In this document: one piece after another, positions 32,346 through 47,900 of the stretch
Numbering within the stretch: the stretch's first letter is position 1
Layout: every line of letters starts with the position of its first letter
DNA from: Pomphorhynchus laevis
Taxonomy: Eukaryota > Acanthocephala > Palaeacanthocephala > Echinorhynchida > Pomphorhynchidae
NCBI GenBank assembly: GCA_012934845.2
Contig: WNNJ02003577.1
Coordinates: 62,001-126,000, forward strand
Direction of reading: 5' to 3'
DNA length: 64,000 nt
The notes under the pieces: model-generated
Told to the model about the DNA's origin: nothing
Seen by the model: only the letters and a program-made list of their open reading frames with translations
The model's database searches: none
Translations under genes and position numbers: made by a program

Positions 32346-32906
32346 GTATTGCTTACCACACACACGATTTGATATGCACGTGGTTAATGTTTCGCACAAA
32401 CTTACTACCTGCTAATCATCTCACAAGCTTGCTAAATGTAGCTAAAGTATTGTACATTATAGCGTAAATATCGAAGCAGCTAGTGTTTCATCTAAAGCTT
32501 ACCATTATGACATGAGCCTTGTTATGCTAACTGCATCATGTTTATTTTAATCCACATTTATCTCGGCTTTGGACTGATCGGATAAATTACTTAAATATTT
32601 TAATTTTGCAAATATCAAAAAGTTATAGAAGTTAAAAATACGTTGTAATAATATCGCGCGTCTATTTTTTCAATAATTTTCATTATATCAAAATTGTCTT
32701 TAAGAAATGTTTCGAATTAATTTTCAATATTATTAATGAATATACTCTCTGGTACTATACAGCGCGAGGAAAACGTAAGTTCGTTGTAAGATGATTGGTG
32801 TTTTCAAATACTCAAGTTTTAGAGATATCGATCACTGCTATTAAAACGCGATTTCAAGTTTACACCTTCGTCAATAAACAGATTGGGGCTTTGGCAAGAA
32901 TTAAAG

Positions 32907-35900
32907 GTATTTTGCTTATCATTTTGGTAAACCTGACCCTGTGTCTCTCTATCGATACAAGGGTCATCGTGGATGTATTAACTGTATAGAATGGGATCAA
33001 ACCGGCAGGTAACAATTCCACAATTAAATAAAACATTTTAAATTTTATGAAATTTATGAAGGTTTATAATTTCACAATTAAAGAAATTAAATTAAAATTT
33101 AATTTCATTAAATTTTATTAATAAAATAACGCATTTTATAATTTAAATTTTTTTATTTTTTATAATGAATTTTTAAATTAAAATAGTTACTGAAAAATAT
33201 TGTTATCATAGCGTTAGATAAAGTGAAAGATTATCATTGAATGAAAGGTTATTAAATGAATCGTTAAAATCCCATCTCGGTTGTTGAATCTAGCGTTATA
33301 AGAAAAAAGTTAAATTCTAGTTCAACAAAAATACTATCTGTAAACGTGAAATTCCTTATTTTAACTCTAAGAAAATATTTTATCAAAATATAAGAATTAT
33401 TAAATTATTAATTGATAAAATTCAAGAATTAGATAAAATATTATAGAGAATTTCACTTATCATTAAAAGTAGCGAATTTTTCATCTTGGTAGTTATTTGT
33501 TTGAAGAAAAAGTTTTTTTTTGCAACTAGACAAACGAGACATTTGAAAATCGTTTAAAATCACTGAACTTCGAAAGTGATAGATCTTTTTTACTTTATAA
33601 AGTGTAAAACATTTTATTTATATTCTTCTTAGTAAATGATTTTGTAATAATGAAAAGTTTTTTCGCAACTAGACAAATGATACCTTTTTTAAATCATTTA
33701 AAATTTAAGAAATTAGGAAATGATACAAAATCAAATAATTTTGATCAAATCATTGACTCAGGGATTGAATTTTAGTAAGAATCTTTCAATAAAAATAATC
33801 GTTGCAATATCACGTATTTCGTTGGATACATTGATGTTATCGTTTCTTTAAGCGGAAATATCTGCCAGATATTAATACGTTTAATATATAATATATTTAA
33901 ATATATATATTTAAATTATATATTTAAATATATTTAAATTTATTTGAATAGTATATTTAAATGATATAATATATTATTTAAATATATTAAATTGATATAT
34001 TTAATAGATCAATTGATATATTTAAATGGATATATTTAAAAGCTGGTAACTCTAATCGATCTCTACCTTTCTTGTTCGATATCATTTCTATTTAGTTAAG
34101 CTAAATTTTTACCTTGTATTTTATAGGATTATATTATTTGCAAAGTTTTTATGCAAAATAAAATATAAATAAAGTAATGAACTGAATTAGCTTATACATT
34201 ATATATAGCCGGTATTGATTCGATGGTTAAGATTGTTTTGAACTAAATAATTTTTACATTATATGAGAAATCAACGATATGTATAATGTGTTCTTTTATG
34301 GTAACATTAAGCAAACAATTTTAATTAAAGTTTTGGCAAGGATTTTATTGAACGGTCTTTTTATTAAAGAAGAATTTAATCATCGTAAAATTTCATAAAC
34401 GTCGACACTCAGAAAACGATAATTTTAATCTCATTTAAAAGAATTTTTAAATAAATTTTATTGCTACTAAATATGTGCCGTCAACTCGTTTTTATAATGA
34501 TATAGAATTTTATAGGATCCTTTACAGCGGATCTGACGATCAACGAGTAATCGTTTGGAATGTTAGCGATGCTTCAATAAATCAGTCTATCTTGACTTAT
34601 CACACAGGAAACATATTTTCAGTAAAGGTGAATCTTTGTTTTGACATTTTGTGAAATTTTGCTTTGTTTAACCATTACTTGAATTCTGTTTCATTCTTTC
34701 TTAAATAAATTAGAAAGATTTCCCCACTATTTTATCGATCTCCTACGTGAATTATGTATTCGTTCACATTATCATCACTCAATTAGTTATTACAAAACAT
34801 ATTGCTTACAATTTTGAGTTCAATGAATATTTTGAATATTTGTTTGATTACAATATATAAATTGCCTGCATTCATAACCGACAAATTAGAAACGAAATTT
34901 TATTTATTTTCGTTTTGACTCTTTCAAATCAGGATATTTTATTTTTCACTCTGTTTTACGTCTTAGATGAAAAATAAATATTCTGATGAATACTTGAATG
35001 AGTCGAAACGTTCATAAACAATTCTTTTAAATTCGTCTGTAAAGAATTTAAACAATTTTAATACCTTTGATATTTTACAAATCTCGACTATATATTGTAC
35101 TGTTGTATAATATATGTTAAGATCTACAGGACCGTCACAACAAAAGCTTCAAGAAACATTAGGATTTTTATAAATTTTCAAATGCATTTGATTCATCATT
35201 TTGAATGTTTATCGTTTATTGTTTAACTATTAACAAGCAGAACTTTAAAAATCTGTTAAGTTAAGGGACCTTAACTTAACAGCAAACTCTGTTTAAATGA
35301 ATAAAAACTTTTTCGAAATTTAAACTTTTGAATATGCAAGCCAAAAAAGTTATTTTATATATATTACCGAAATCCATAAACCCGTAAGTTCTGCAAGATC
35401 AATCAATGCAAGCTACAGTATCTATTCATATTTAATAAAATAAATATTTAATGGTACCTATTCATATGTGATAGTGCCTTTTCGTATATAATGTCCCGTT
35501 GTTGGATGAAGGCTATACTGTTAAGCATCAGAATTACTCTTGGATCGAGATAGTTCGGGAACCATTCGGTTGTTGGGGACTGTATTACCGTGCTCAAATT
35601 ATGTACACCCAACATTAATTTCTTTTTGAAAATGAAATGTAGGAGTAAATTGATTGTTTATTTAGGGGTAATCCTCTTGCTTCAATACTTACAGAGCTAA
35701 AATGAGTAAATGCGAATTGATACATTTAAAATATACGAATGAAATTCACATATGTTGTTGGTATGTAGATGACATATTTATACTTATAAAGAAACAATTT
35801 GACCCGGATTTTATCTTGAATAGGCTAAATAACGCAGATAAGAATATTCAATGGACTTTAACAACGAAAAAAATATGATCTGCTATCCTTCCTTGATGTA

Positions 35901-38900
35901 AATATACTGAGATCTCTAATTAAAGTTGATCTCTAGTGGAGATCAACGTTTCCCAAAAAATTAACAAGTATCCAAATATTGTAGACTGGGAAAATAGCAT
36001 TCCCAAAAAGTTGAAAATCTCTTAGGCTTATCATGTTTGCTAAGAGCCGAGGCGATATGTTCTAGTACTTATATAAAAGAGAAAAGAGATGTTATAATTC
36101 ATGAGTCTTTTATGTAGTGGATATCATCGTAGTTGTACAATTAGAAAGTCTTATTTCAAAAAATATACTGCTAGGTATAGATTGATAGGACCACAATTAG
36201 GCACAAATTATATGTGTATAGTCTGATGATAAGTGGAACAGCAAAATAGTTGAGCATAAAATAATGTTCTAAAAATAGCACAAAAGACAGTTGTCCATAA
36301 AAGAAAAATGACAAAAATTAAAAATATATTTAATTTCAAACTGCATTACAATAGAGATAGTATTGTATATCAAATAACTTGTGAGGATCGTGATATGGTG
36401 TATATAGGTCATTCAGGGCAAGGTTTATCAATATAAACTCTGCAGGTTAGTATTGTAAATCAGATATACAGTGATGATTGTGATAGGGTGTATATAGGTC
36501 AATCGAATAAGGTTTATCAAAATGTATTAGTCAACACAAATATTATGTTTAAAATGAATTTGATCAGGGGCTGTTATAGATCATTTTTAATCATGATCAT
36601 AAAATAGGGTTTTGCCTGCACAATGATCATAAAATATGGTTCAATAAAAGTAAAGTGATTGCAGTGGACGATAGAAAAAAATACAAGAAGAATTTTTATG
36701 CATAAAAGTAAAAACATTATCGATGCTTAATAATAAATCCGATAATCAAATATTTTAGAATTGTAGTTTATCGTTTTGCCTAATTTATTCTTCTTGTATA
36801 TTATATAATGTTTTCTTTATAATCAATTTATAATTAATTTATTTTTTATTAATTTTATTGTGTTGTTCATTTTTGTCATTCATTGTACATTGTATTTTTA
36901 ACAAAAATAGAAGCACTTCTAGTCATTTGAACTGTTGCGCTATGGTAATCATACAACCATCAACTTTTGAACACCTTTATTGTATTTTGTTGTGTTTGTC
37001 TTGATGATGATAGCACTTAGCTAATGAAAATTTGACTTTGCAATAAATATATAAACTTCACTAGATCCTTTAGTTTGTAACAGATAAATCAATGTGGGAA
37101 CAATCGATTTATATATTAAATTAAATATATTTATTTTTAATTTATGGTTTTTTGTTCAGCTTTGTTCTGATATTATTTTAATTATATTATTATATTGATT
37201 TTAATGTAACTGTCAATTTTAAAAATAACTATTCTTGATCCATTTTTAATTTAAATTTTCGAAGCTTAGAACGATCAACACTAATTTACTTTTGCATTTT
37301 TCTAACTGCTCCTACATCATCGGAAACAAAACGTATAATTTGTTCTACATAGGGTTTAAACAAATTGTATATTTTGTTTTTGTTGATTAGTGTTGATTTA
37401 TCATGTTTCAAAATTTCAATATTATAATATTATAATATTATTCTTAACGTTTATTCAGTATTTTTGTATTTTTTTATTTATATCATTTAAGAAAAAAAGT
37501 CGTTTGTGATAATAATTTGTGATTTTCGTACAAAAATCACAAATTATAGCAAAATTCCAACGAATCATACATTCACAATGTTTTCATAAATTAAAGTTTG
37601 TTCACACTCACTATTTTCAATGTAAAAAAGTCATAGCGTCATTGATACTTAAAGATCACGTGTTTTAATTTGCGAATCAAAACTGCAGTTAACTTGTCAA
37701 TATACGACTCGTACGTAACCAAATGTTCTGGTTTATTTTAATCGTTTATAATTTATTTAACAATAAATAAATTTTTTATTAGTGACCAAATGTTCACTAT
37801 TGATAAGGAACGATTAATATTTATCGTTCCGTTAATTATATTTTATATTGATTTTAACGTAACTGTCGATTTTAAAAAATATTAAAATTTTAAAAATAAC
37901 TTGATCCTTTTTTATTTAATTTTATTAAAAATTAAATAAATTAAATTAATTTTATTAACATTATTTAAAATTAACAATAAATAAATTATTTATTTATAAA
38001 TTAATTATATTTAACCATAAACAAGTTGTCTTTTGAACAAACAAATAGTTATTTAAGTTAGTTTACAACCATTTAAACAATTTTCAAAGGACATCTAAAT
38101 AACTATATTTTAAATTAAATTATAAAGTGTAAATTACTTATTTTATGATAGCTTGTATAAATTTTAGGTTGCTCCTCAGACAGACTGTAGAAAGATACTT
38201 TCCGGAGCGGCTGATGGTAAGATTTGCGTCAATGATGTATCTTACCCCAACAGCGTTGCTACTCTGTACGGCCCGTCAAACAGAATTAAACAATTAGCTG
38301 TTGCTGAGGAATCGCCATTTTCGGTATGGTCTGGTTCTGAGGATGGTACAGTCTGGTAATCTATTCTACTCAGCAATAATATTTTTTATTTCTTGGTCCA
38401 AACGCTTCATTAATCTATAAGTGAAATTTGAAGAAATAATAACGGTCAATTCGCTGTTTATAAATATTTTTACATTAACATTTATGAAAGTCTATAATAC
38501 ATAACATCCACATGAAAAAAACTTATTTATAGAATGGAACCAAAGAAACGACAATTTATTCGATAAATGGTTCATTCCAATATTATAATAGCTGCTTCTA
38601 GAACTGCTGTTTCACAATACGCAAAAATTTCTTATATTAAAGTTTTATCTACAACATTAAAGTATAACTTTAATGAAAAAGACCTGTATAATCAAATTTA
38701 TTGTACAAGCATATTTTCACAAAGTAAAATAAAAATTCAACAAAGTAAAATAAAATTCAAGCCACAGAATAAAAATAAACAAGATGCTAATCCACTAAAT
38801 AAAGCTGAAAGAAATCAAACAAATATAATTTATTAAGTTCAGCCGCATTACCATCATTTGTCTTGTGAAACAGCAGTTCCTGATGATAGCAGCAGCTATT

Positions 38901-41900
38901 GAAATATTGAACTGAAATTTTTTATTGAATAAGTTGTCGTTTCTTTGGTTCCATTCAATAAAAATGTTTGTTATGTATATGTTCATGCATTTTAGACCTT
39001 CCATAAATGCTAATGTAAGTTTAATAGACATCAGGTCATTCATTTTAATAAAACAAGTATCCTGTATAATACGTGAAGTGTAATCATTTTCATACGATAG
39101 GATATAGGCCTTATCAAAATTAACGTTATGTTCTAAATTTAGTACATATTGTGTTAAAGCACCCATCATATCAACACGTTTAATTTATATTTATGTTGTG
39201 AGATACGTTTTCTAATCTCTGTCTAGTTTGATGATATATATAGGGATATATCATCTGTGATATGATTTTTATTAAATAAATTGTAATTATTTTAAGAATT
39301 TTCAAGAGCATATATATAAATCTACACAGGTGTTAATCAATTATTATTGGCATTTGTGTAGTTTCAATATGTTTGCTCCATAATATTCAAGAAGCTTAAA
39401 ATCTGGATACGAATACTATGAATGTAGGAAAATTTTAGAATAACCTCAATTGATAATAGAGTGCTCATACATTTAGTATGAGCACTTCAAGAAGCGGTGG
39501 TGTAAGACAAGTTGTGGACTCATGATTGAATAAAAGGTGCCACAAAATATCTTTATTAGAAAAATAAAGCATTACAGTAAAATTATGAGAGAGAAAAGCT
39601 TTCCTGTATTTCTGACATCTAACTAGTGAATTCCGAATTTTGTTTAATATTTACACAGCGTTTGCTTTATACCAATAAATACTAATAATTTTAAAATTTT
39701 TATTAAAATTTTAAATTCAAAAAATTTTGAATGAGGAAAATTATTTTTTACTTTGTTACGTTTTTTATGAAAAAATTAGGGAACACGATTATCGCGAGCG
39801 AGAATCTGGTCGAATACTCATTAATTTAACATATTATCCCCTTTGGTATGCCAGTAGTCACAATCCAATCAAATCAATTGCGATTAATCCAGTAAGAAAC
39901 GAGCTGCTGGCTGTCGGATCTGTTGGACCATATGTTCGTGTTTTTGATCGCAGAATGCTAAAGCCTAGTGCAACATGGTTAGTAACGTTATTTTTTAAAT
40001 ATTAACTGAAAATTTCTTTTAGGATATTCCCTCACATTCGAGAATATGTACCGTTAGAATCAGAAACTGTTTTCTGCCCAGGTATAATTAAGAGTCTTGA
40101 CATGATTAAGCAATTTTAACTACTGTATTTATATGGCGACTACTTAAAGGTTTTCGTTTACAAATGATTTTAGTGCATCGCCATTATTGCATAATCAAGT
40201 AAAGATTATATGTAAATATATTAAATATTTTTTATTTCCCTAATTTCACTGTTTATATGTAGTCAGTTAAACATAGCTATTTATGAAGCACAAATTCTAA
40301 AAATAATATTAAAATGAAATTGATGAAGTTAAAAAAAACAAGAAAAATGTAAAAACGTATAAGCACCGCGTAAACATGTTAGCCTTACATTGTGTAGATG
40401 TAGGCAATAAAATATGTTTATCTGAAACGAAGATCAAAAATATGATTTGGTAGGCAATAAACTTCGCATGAATAGTGATTAGTAAAAATCAAAATATCTG
40501 AATAGTAAAAATCAAATACATTTTGATTTTTAAAAATCAAAAAATGTATAAAATCAAGAATTTATTTTTAAAAATCAAATACATTTTGATTTTTACTATT
40601 CAGATATAGTAAACTTCATGCGAAGTTTATTGCCTACAACATCATATTTTTAGTAAAAATCAAATATCACGTATATGATAGACGGTTTTACAGTGCTATA
40701 TATTGTGGACTAACGAAATAAAGCGGCGAAAGCAACTCTTTTTCAAACGTTTTGCCTTAGAAAGGCTTCTTTAATATAGAAATGTAATCAGTTTATTATA
40801 TTCAGAACTTTTAAGTTCTGAATATGAAGAAGGTGTATGTACCTTCTATAAGATTTATGGATTTGAAAGCAATGAAGTAATGATACCGTAGCTGGTTTCT
40901 GCTGCGAAATCACTTTGTGCGATCTAGCATTATAAATAAGATGTATCTTATATAAGATATAAGATAATCTTATAAACGACATAAAGGACTTTATGTCTTA
41001 GATAAAGTATACCAAAATATAAAATATATATTACTCTATATAAATGACTTGTTTTCTCAAAGCAATATACCGTCACTTACAATCTTATATGCCCAATATA
41101 TTCCTTTATTGTCGCAGTTTAACAATAAATACATTATTTATAATACAAATGCAGTGAAAATAAGAAAAGCGCAAAACTATTTCTCAAATCTGACATGAAA
41201 TTATACTTTGGGTGATACCTATTATATTATACTAAGGATGATACCGTAGCCGGTTTCTTCTGCAAAATCACCTCGTACGATTTATCAAAATTAATTAAAT
41301 AATTGAAAAAATCAATCAAAGTATCATTATCACCGATTCTACGATCTCCTGATCACATCAGTGATATATAATTAAAATATTATATAATTAAAATATAATC
41401 TATGTTACTATATAATATATATAGTATTTAATTTAAGGTAATCCATCACGGTTAATCATGCTTGCCAATCGATTAAATTTAGTAAAATTGAATTAAAGCA
41501 ATATATAATGCTAAATTTATTATCTAACATTTAGACTCTTCGTTTTTGTTAGAGAATAATTTTTGCGTTCTTTATTGCTTTAATTCATTGTTATTATATA
41601 CAGAGAATCCGGGTGTATCATTGCACGGCAGTAGCGGACGAATCAATACCAATATGCCAGGCTTAAATATGTTATATGTGAGTCAAGGTGTATGCAGTTG
41701 GAAGGAATGAATACTGTAGCTAATTTTGCTGCGAAATCACCTTGAGTAATCTAGCAAAATTGATAAAATATATAAAATAATCCATCAAAGAATCACCAGC
41801 ACCGATTCTGTGATACCCCGATCACATCAGTGTTCAATATAAAGAAAGAATGCTTAAAATGCATCTTGGAAAATATGGTTTCAGAAATTTATTACATTGA

Positions 41901-44900
41901 ATTCATGCGGTTGATGTAATGAATAGAGACGTACGCAAAAGAGGTAATTCAAAACAAAATTATTTTAAGCAGCAATACCACATGGACGATGAATCACTAA
42001 GTTTTAATATTAAGAAGAAACTTTATAAATCAGTAATATAATGATTTATTAATTTTTTAAAGTGGCTCGTGCAGAAAGGCCGCTTACAAGTCCACTGAAA
42101 TAAACAAAATAATTTTAAAATAGAGATGTGACTAAAGTCCATACCACGTAGCCGACGTTGGAATGATGAGAAATTCGGATCTTATTGCTAACTAAGCATC
42201 ATGGCCTGGTTACTCAGTAGAAAGGTACGGAACATGGATTTAAAGTTAGTACCGTTAATAAATAAGTATTAATAACTTATTAATTCCCTAAGTAATAGAT
42301 AATTATTAAATAATTTAGTAATAAATAAATTAATAATTATTTTTAATTAATAATTAATAATTAATTTAGTAATATTTAATAAATATTTAATAAATTATTA
42401 TTTATTATTAGTAATAAATAAACCTTTTTATATTTGTGAATACTATTTGTTACTTTGTATTTATAGGTCACCTGAGCTTTACACCCCCATCTTCTCGATC
42501 AGCTGTTAATATTTGTGTTAGTCGGATCGCTTATGGTGGTGATGGTCGCGATCTACTTGTTAATATAGGAGGAGATCATATTTACCTTTTCGATTTGTAT
42601 AGTGAACGGTGTTCAGCTAGATATTGTCTTGCAAAAACAATTAACGAAGTTCCTAAAGGTAGATTGTTATATTCGAATTTTGAAGTATCAATCACAATTT
42701 AAAATACAATTTTAAATACTAATTTACATAATTTAGTTTTCACAATTTATTAATATTTAGTCGGTAGTTGTAACGTTTATCATTTGAATGTAACTCTTTG
42801 TTTTATATTATAGTTATAAGCTATAAATGCCTTTTTATATGAAACGATTCTAGAACTTGTAAGCATTTTGAATATAATTGACTGCTGATTATGAGAAAAT
42901 GATAGCCTATCTATAAAATTCATTCTTACGTAATTTAATATTTTTGTTTCTTAATAATTTTCAATCTGCTTTTATTGATTTTATTTTGGATTTGCCCTTT
43001 ATTCAATTTTATTAAACCAATTTTAAAGCCTAGCCAGTAAAACACTTTCGAAAGGTAAAGCACCTTTTTTAAACGCAATTTAAAACATTTTGATTAAATA
43101 TCTTTAACCATAATTTGGATATTTGTATTAAAATTTACTTGTTGTACGAAATATGTATATCCATTTAAGTGATTGTAAGATTAATTATTATTCTTTTAGT
43201 TAGAAAATAATAATTTTATGACAGATATAGTTAGGGAAGCAGGAAGAAGCGTCGAAGTTGAGTGCGTACTTCAACCAGTTCCTAACTCAGTTGCATTCGA
43301 AAATTCTAACACAACACGAGATCACTCAGCGAGGCTCCATTTATCATCCACAGGAACCAGCGGAAATATGATGGAGCGATCGTGTATTTAATAACCATGC
43401 CCCGTCATACTCTTTTGGACTTCAAGTGCTTTAAGTTATCACGAAACACGTAAAAACCCAAAATATGCGGAACGAATACATTGGAATATTTATCTCGTTA
43501 ATATTTTTAACTTGCTGAGGAATATGACCAAAGACTAATACCACGTTAAAACACCTCGCAAGAAGAAAAGCAAATCGCAATAAGGTAAGCTACAATTACA
43601 CACTTAAGATCCGACTATCTTCCCTCATTGCAAAAGTTGCTTCAGTAGTTTTTTGCGTCTACAGAACAAAATAAAGATTTTATGATTGACAATAAATGCA
43701 AAACAGTTGTATTCTTTTGTGCTTAATAAATTGTTTATATTAAAAAATATAAATATTAATTTAAATGTTTGATGCCTTTTATCACAAAAGGCATGTGATA
43801 ACATGCAAATGTTACCTCTTAGCGATAACATTTTTATTTATATATTTTAGCAAATTTTCAGCTAATTTAGTTAATAACCAATTTTAGTAATTTTATATTA
43901 ATTTTAGTTTAAATATTGATATTTTAATAAAATAATTCATAACTTCAAAGTTTTCAATGTTCATTCAATTAATAAAATCTAATTTTCTTCTAGAAAAATT
44001 AGTCTTTTTTATAAAATATTTTATCATCGGAAGTATTTGATACTGTCATAACAGGCGACATCATTAAATTCTATTCATAACTTCGAAATTTTGACGTCAA
44101 AATATTTTTGTTATTTTTGCGAATTTTATAAACCTCCTTGCTTGTATAAACCTCCTTATTGAAGCTTGTATTAAATAATATATGCATTTAATTTCTAATT
44201 TGTGCTTGAATTTTATTAGACTATTTTGAATCCAGAGATAGAGCAGATACATTTAAAAAATCGAAACTAAGCAATGAACATCCAAATGAACACGTCAAGT
44301 GTGTATAGAACACCTTAATGATTCTAAAATTACTAGCATATCCTATTTGTGTTCTTTTACTAGAAGGCACCGATACTCATCTAGACGTATCTCGTCCTCG
44401 TTATCGACCTCAAAATCGAATTCTAGCGATCGAATATTCGAAAGACTCATCTGTCGTGCAAATCAACATTTCAATATTGCTCAGTACTCGGAAGCAATTA
44501 CCGAATACAATCAAGCACTTTCCTTGTTTCCAAACTCTTCAATAGCTTTAAGCAATAGAGCAGCTGCCTATATTAAACGGTCGTGGAAAGGTGACATTTA
44601 TCAAGCACTTCGTGATTGTCAGCAGGCGCTACAGATAAATGCTGAATGCTATACAAGTCGTGGAAAAGTATCTCCATTTTCTGATGTAAAGGCATTTTTT
44701 AGAACAATAAAATGTCTGTATGAATTAAAATGGATCGATGAGGCAAGATTATCGATAGATACTTTTCGCGCTAATTTCCCGTCTTTGGCTCGAAGCCAAA
44801 TGTGCGAAAGTTTGCATTGCGATATTCTAGCTAAAGTAAACGAATTAATTACTAACATTGTTCCACCTGCATTTGATATTGAACCAATACAATGTATTGA

Positions 44901-47900
44901 CTACGCAAAGCGATTTATTGGACATTGCAATACCACAACAGACATTAAGGACGTTACATTTTTAGACGAGTGAGTAGTTTTGCTTTTAATTGTGCTTTCG
45001 ATAGAGTCTTGAACCTTTTACCTTTATCATATCATTTAGATTAACATTCCTTAATATTTAATAATTTATAAATTATTAAATTATAAATAAATTATTTATA
45101 AATGCTAATATCTTAATCTATTAATATCGATTAAGATATTAACAGATTAGGATTAGTATCCTAATTTATTAGAATGTAAGATATCTTATATCTTATATCG
45201 GGTATCTAATTTCGGTATATTATATAACGAAACCTGATAACATTTTCGATTCCTCTTGTTGACCTCTAATCTCTATCTGAGACCTATTATTACATCGTCC
45301 GTTAGTCAGTTCATAAAAATTAATTTTTATTTTAAATAAAAATTTTAAATTTTAGCTTGACATAAATTATATAAAATCTTATATAACATTAATCTTATAA
45401 TAATTATAATCTTATAATTATTTTCCTCCTGAAATCTCTATCCATGAGATAGAGATTTGTGCAGTCAATCGGTCTCTCACAAAACAAACTGCCTGTAAGA
45501 TTCAAGGTCACTTCAACCAAATAACCAAAAAGATAACCAAATTAAAAATATTAGTTTGAAAATAGTTTATTACAAATAATTTATTACATTTTTTATTAAT
45601 AGAAAAAATAAGTATTTTTATTTTTTTAAAAATAATAAATTATTATTAGAAATTATATCAGATCACTTAATTACTAAATTAACTTCAATAACAACTTCAA
45701 TACCAAAATATTAAGAATTTTAAGAATTATAGCATTTGTAGGATTTATTAAAATCATTTAAATAATTTAATAGATAAATATTTTAAACTAGGCTACAATA
45801 AAAATAGAATCAAATAGAAAATAGTAAAATATATAAATCAACACAATAATATTAAAAATAAATTCAAAATCATTAGGGGAAAACGTTTATGGATAATAAA
45901 TTATATAATTATTCCAATACATACCAAAGCCAAAATGATATTCAGCGATATATACGTCCTTAGCACGTATTTGTTGGGTAGAGGAATTAGGGGCCGAAAC
46001 CTGATAGCATAGCAGTTCCTCCTGATGACCTCTAATTCTTATTCTGATACAACGTCTGTTATTTATTAGTCAATTCATAAAAATTGACTTTTTAAATTTC
46101 AATTTTTTATTTTAACTTGATTTAAATTATAAAAAATCTTATAACAATTATTTATTTTATTATTTAATTATTAAATTTTGATTTAGCATTATTATGTTTT
46201 GTTTAGTTTATAATTATATTAAATACGTATACTCAATTAGCTGATTAAGAACCATTTAATCATAGGCAGAAATGCAAAATAGTTCAAATGCTTAATTTTA
46301 GAGGAAATATTCAGTCTGATTTAAAAATAATAATTCTATATTTGTTCGTTAAATATATTTTATATTTAATTATTAACAGTTTTATATCGTTCGTTTTTGA
46401 CAATACCTTTACTTCTCATCAAAACGATTTTTTTTGGTTTGAGGAGATTTCTTATTATACACACAATATCGAAACGATATTGATTGTATCAAAACGACAT
46501 TGATTGTATCAAAACGATACAATCAATACTGATAATCAAAGATACTTATTTTGAATTACAACTTGGTCGAAATGCTGATATTAATGCGTTCACTAAGACG
46601 CCACAGTTGAATATATTCGGTTTAAAATCGCCTGAGACATTAGAAGCAAAGTAGGCGGTACACTTTATTGAAATAATTAATTTAATTATTATAAAACTTG
46701 ATTTAAATTATAAAAAATCTTATAACAATTATTAATTTTATTATTTAATTATTAAATTTTGATTTAGCATTATTATTATGTTTTGTTTATTTTATAATTA
46801 TATTAAATACGTAGACTCAGTTAGCTGATTTAATTTGCTAAAACGTTTTATATCTCCCGAACTCCTGTAGCAGAAAAAAAACAAATTCCGATGATGTTTT
46901 ATAAATACGATATAAATTATTCATTTATAGTAAATAAATGAATAATGTTTACACTGTCATTCTATTTATCATTGTAAAAATGATAAATGGGAACATTTTA
47001 CAATTACATTTTATAATTATAATAAATGCGTAGACTCAGTTAGCATTTATTTAAATAACGTTATCGGTAACTAAAAATGTTTAAGCGTCGTTTGTAATTT
47101 CGATAAATTAAAATTATTTATTATTATTTAATTTTTTAATTCTATTTAAAATTATCTTTTAATTTATAGTATAAAATACGTAGACTCAGTTAGCTGATCT
47201 GATTGATTCACAATACAAAATAATAATCCGTAGCTAACTTACAAATCAGTACTGTCATTATAAATAATATTTTAATAATATTTTTATAAATAGTATTATA
47301 AAATACGTAGACTCTATTAGCTAATAACTGAGTAATGAAATAACTATAACGAAATATCTAATAGTATCTAATAGATAATCACATTTATGTTTTATGTTAG
47401 ATATTTGTCATTTAAGACTGAATTAGTTAATGAATTATTGCATGCAAATATTTGTCAAAAAATAGTTGCTGTTTGTCCTTATTTGTGGCTATTTATCGTC
47501 AGTGAATGTCAAAATACTAGTTCGACTAAACTACTGTATAAATATTAATATTATATAAATTTAATATTGTTATTTGAATATAATAAATTATATTAAATAA
47601 ATTTAATATAAATTATATTCTAATGAAATAATAAATCGAGCTTTTTATGTCGTCATATAATGAGTCGATTAGATATCAATTGATTTATTCGTTTAATTCT
47701 TTCGAATTGTATTCATTTGCAATCGATTCATTCAGTCATGTGTAAATCGATTGCATATGCGATTATTCAGAGCTTTCCAATATCTTATAATATCTTGCGA
47801 TCTTTTTATTGATCGCACGATTGCGATCAAGAAATAAACTTCATTGATCTCCTTTGAAAAGTTTTTTTTGTATTTGGTTTTTTGACCAAATTTTCCATCA

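Noticed and set aside
38567-39169. Two ORFs of 89 and 124 codons on opposite strands
   Set aside because: They lie across the arms of the foldback MITE and read its AT-rich centre; the openness follows from low GC stop patterns and the inverted repeat.
44299-44363. In-frame N-terminal extension of the TPR exon
   Set aside because: It looks open back to 44,290, but the exon-phase analysis shows this stretch is a 65 bp intron with GT-AG ends and a pyrimidine tract.
44318-44545. Alternative 75-codon frame in the adp TPR exon
   Set aside because: It overlaps the true frame, which keeps clear TPR homology and phase with neighbouring exons.
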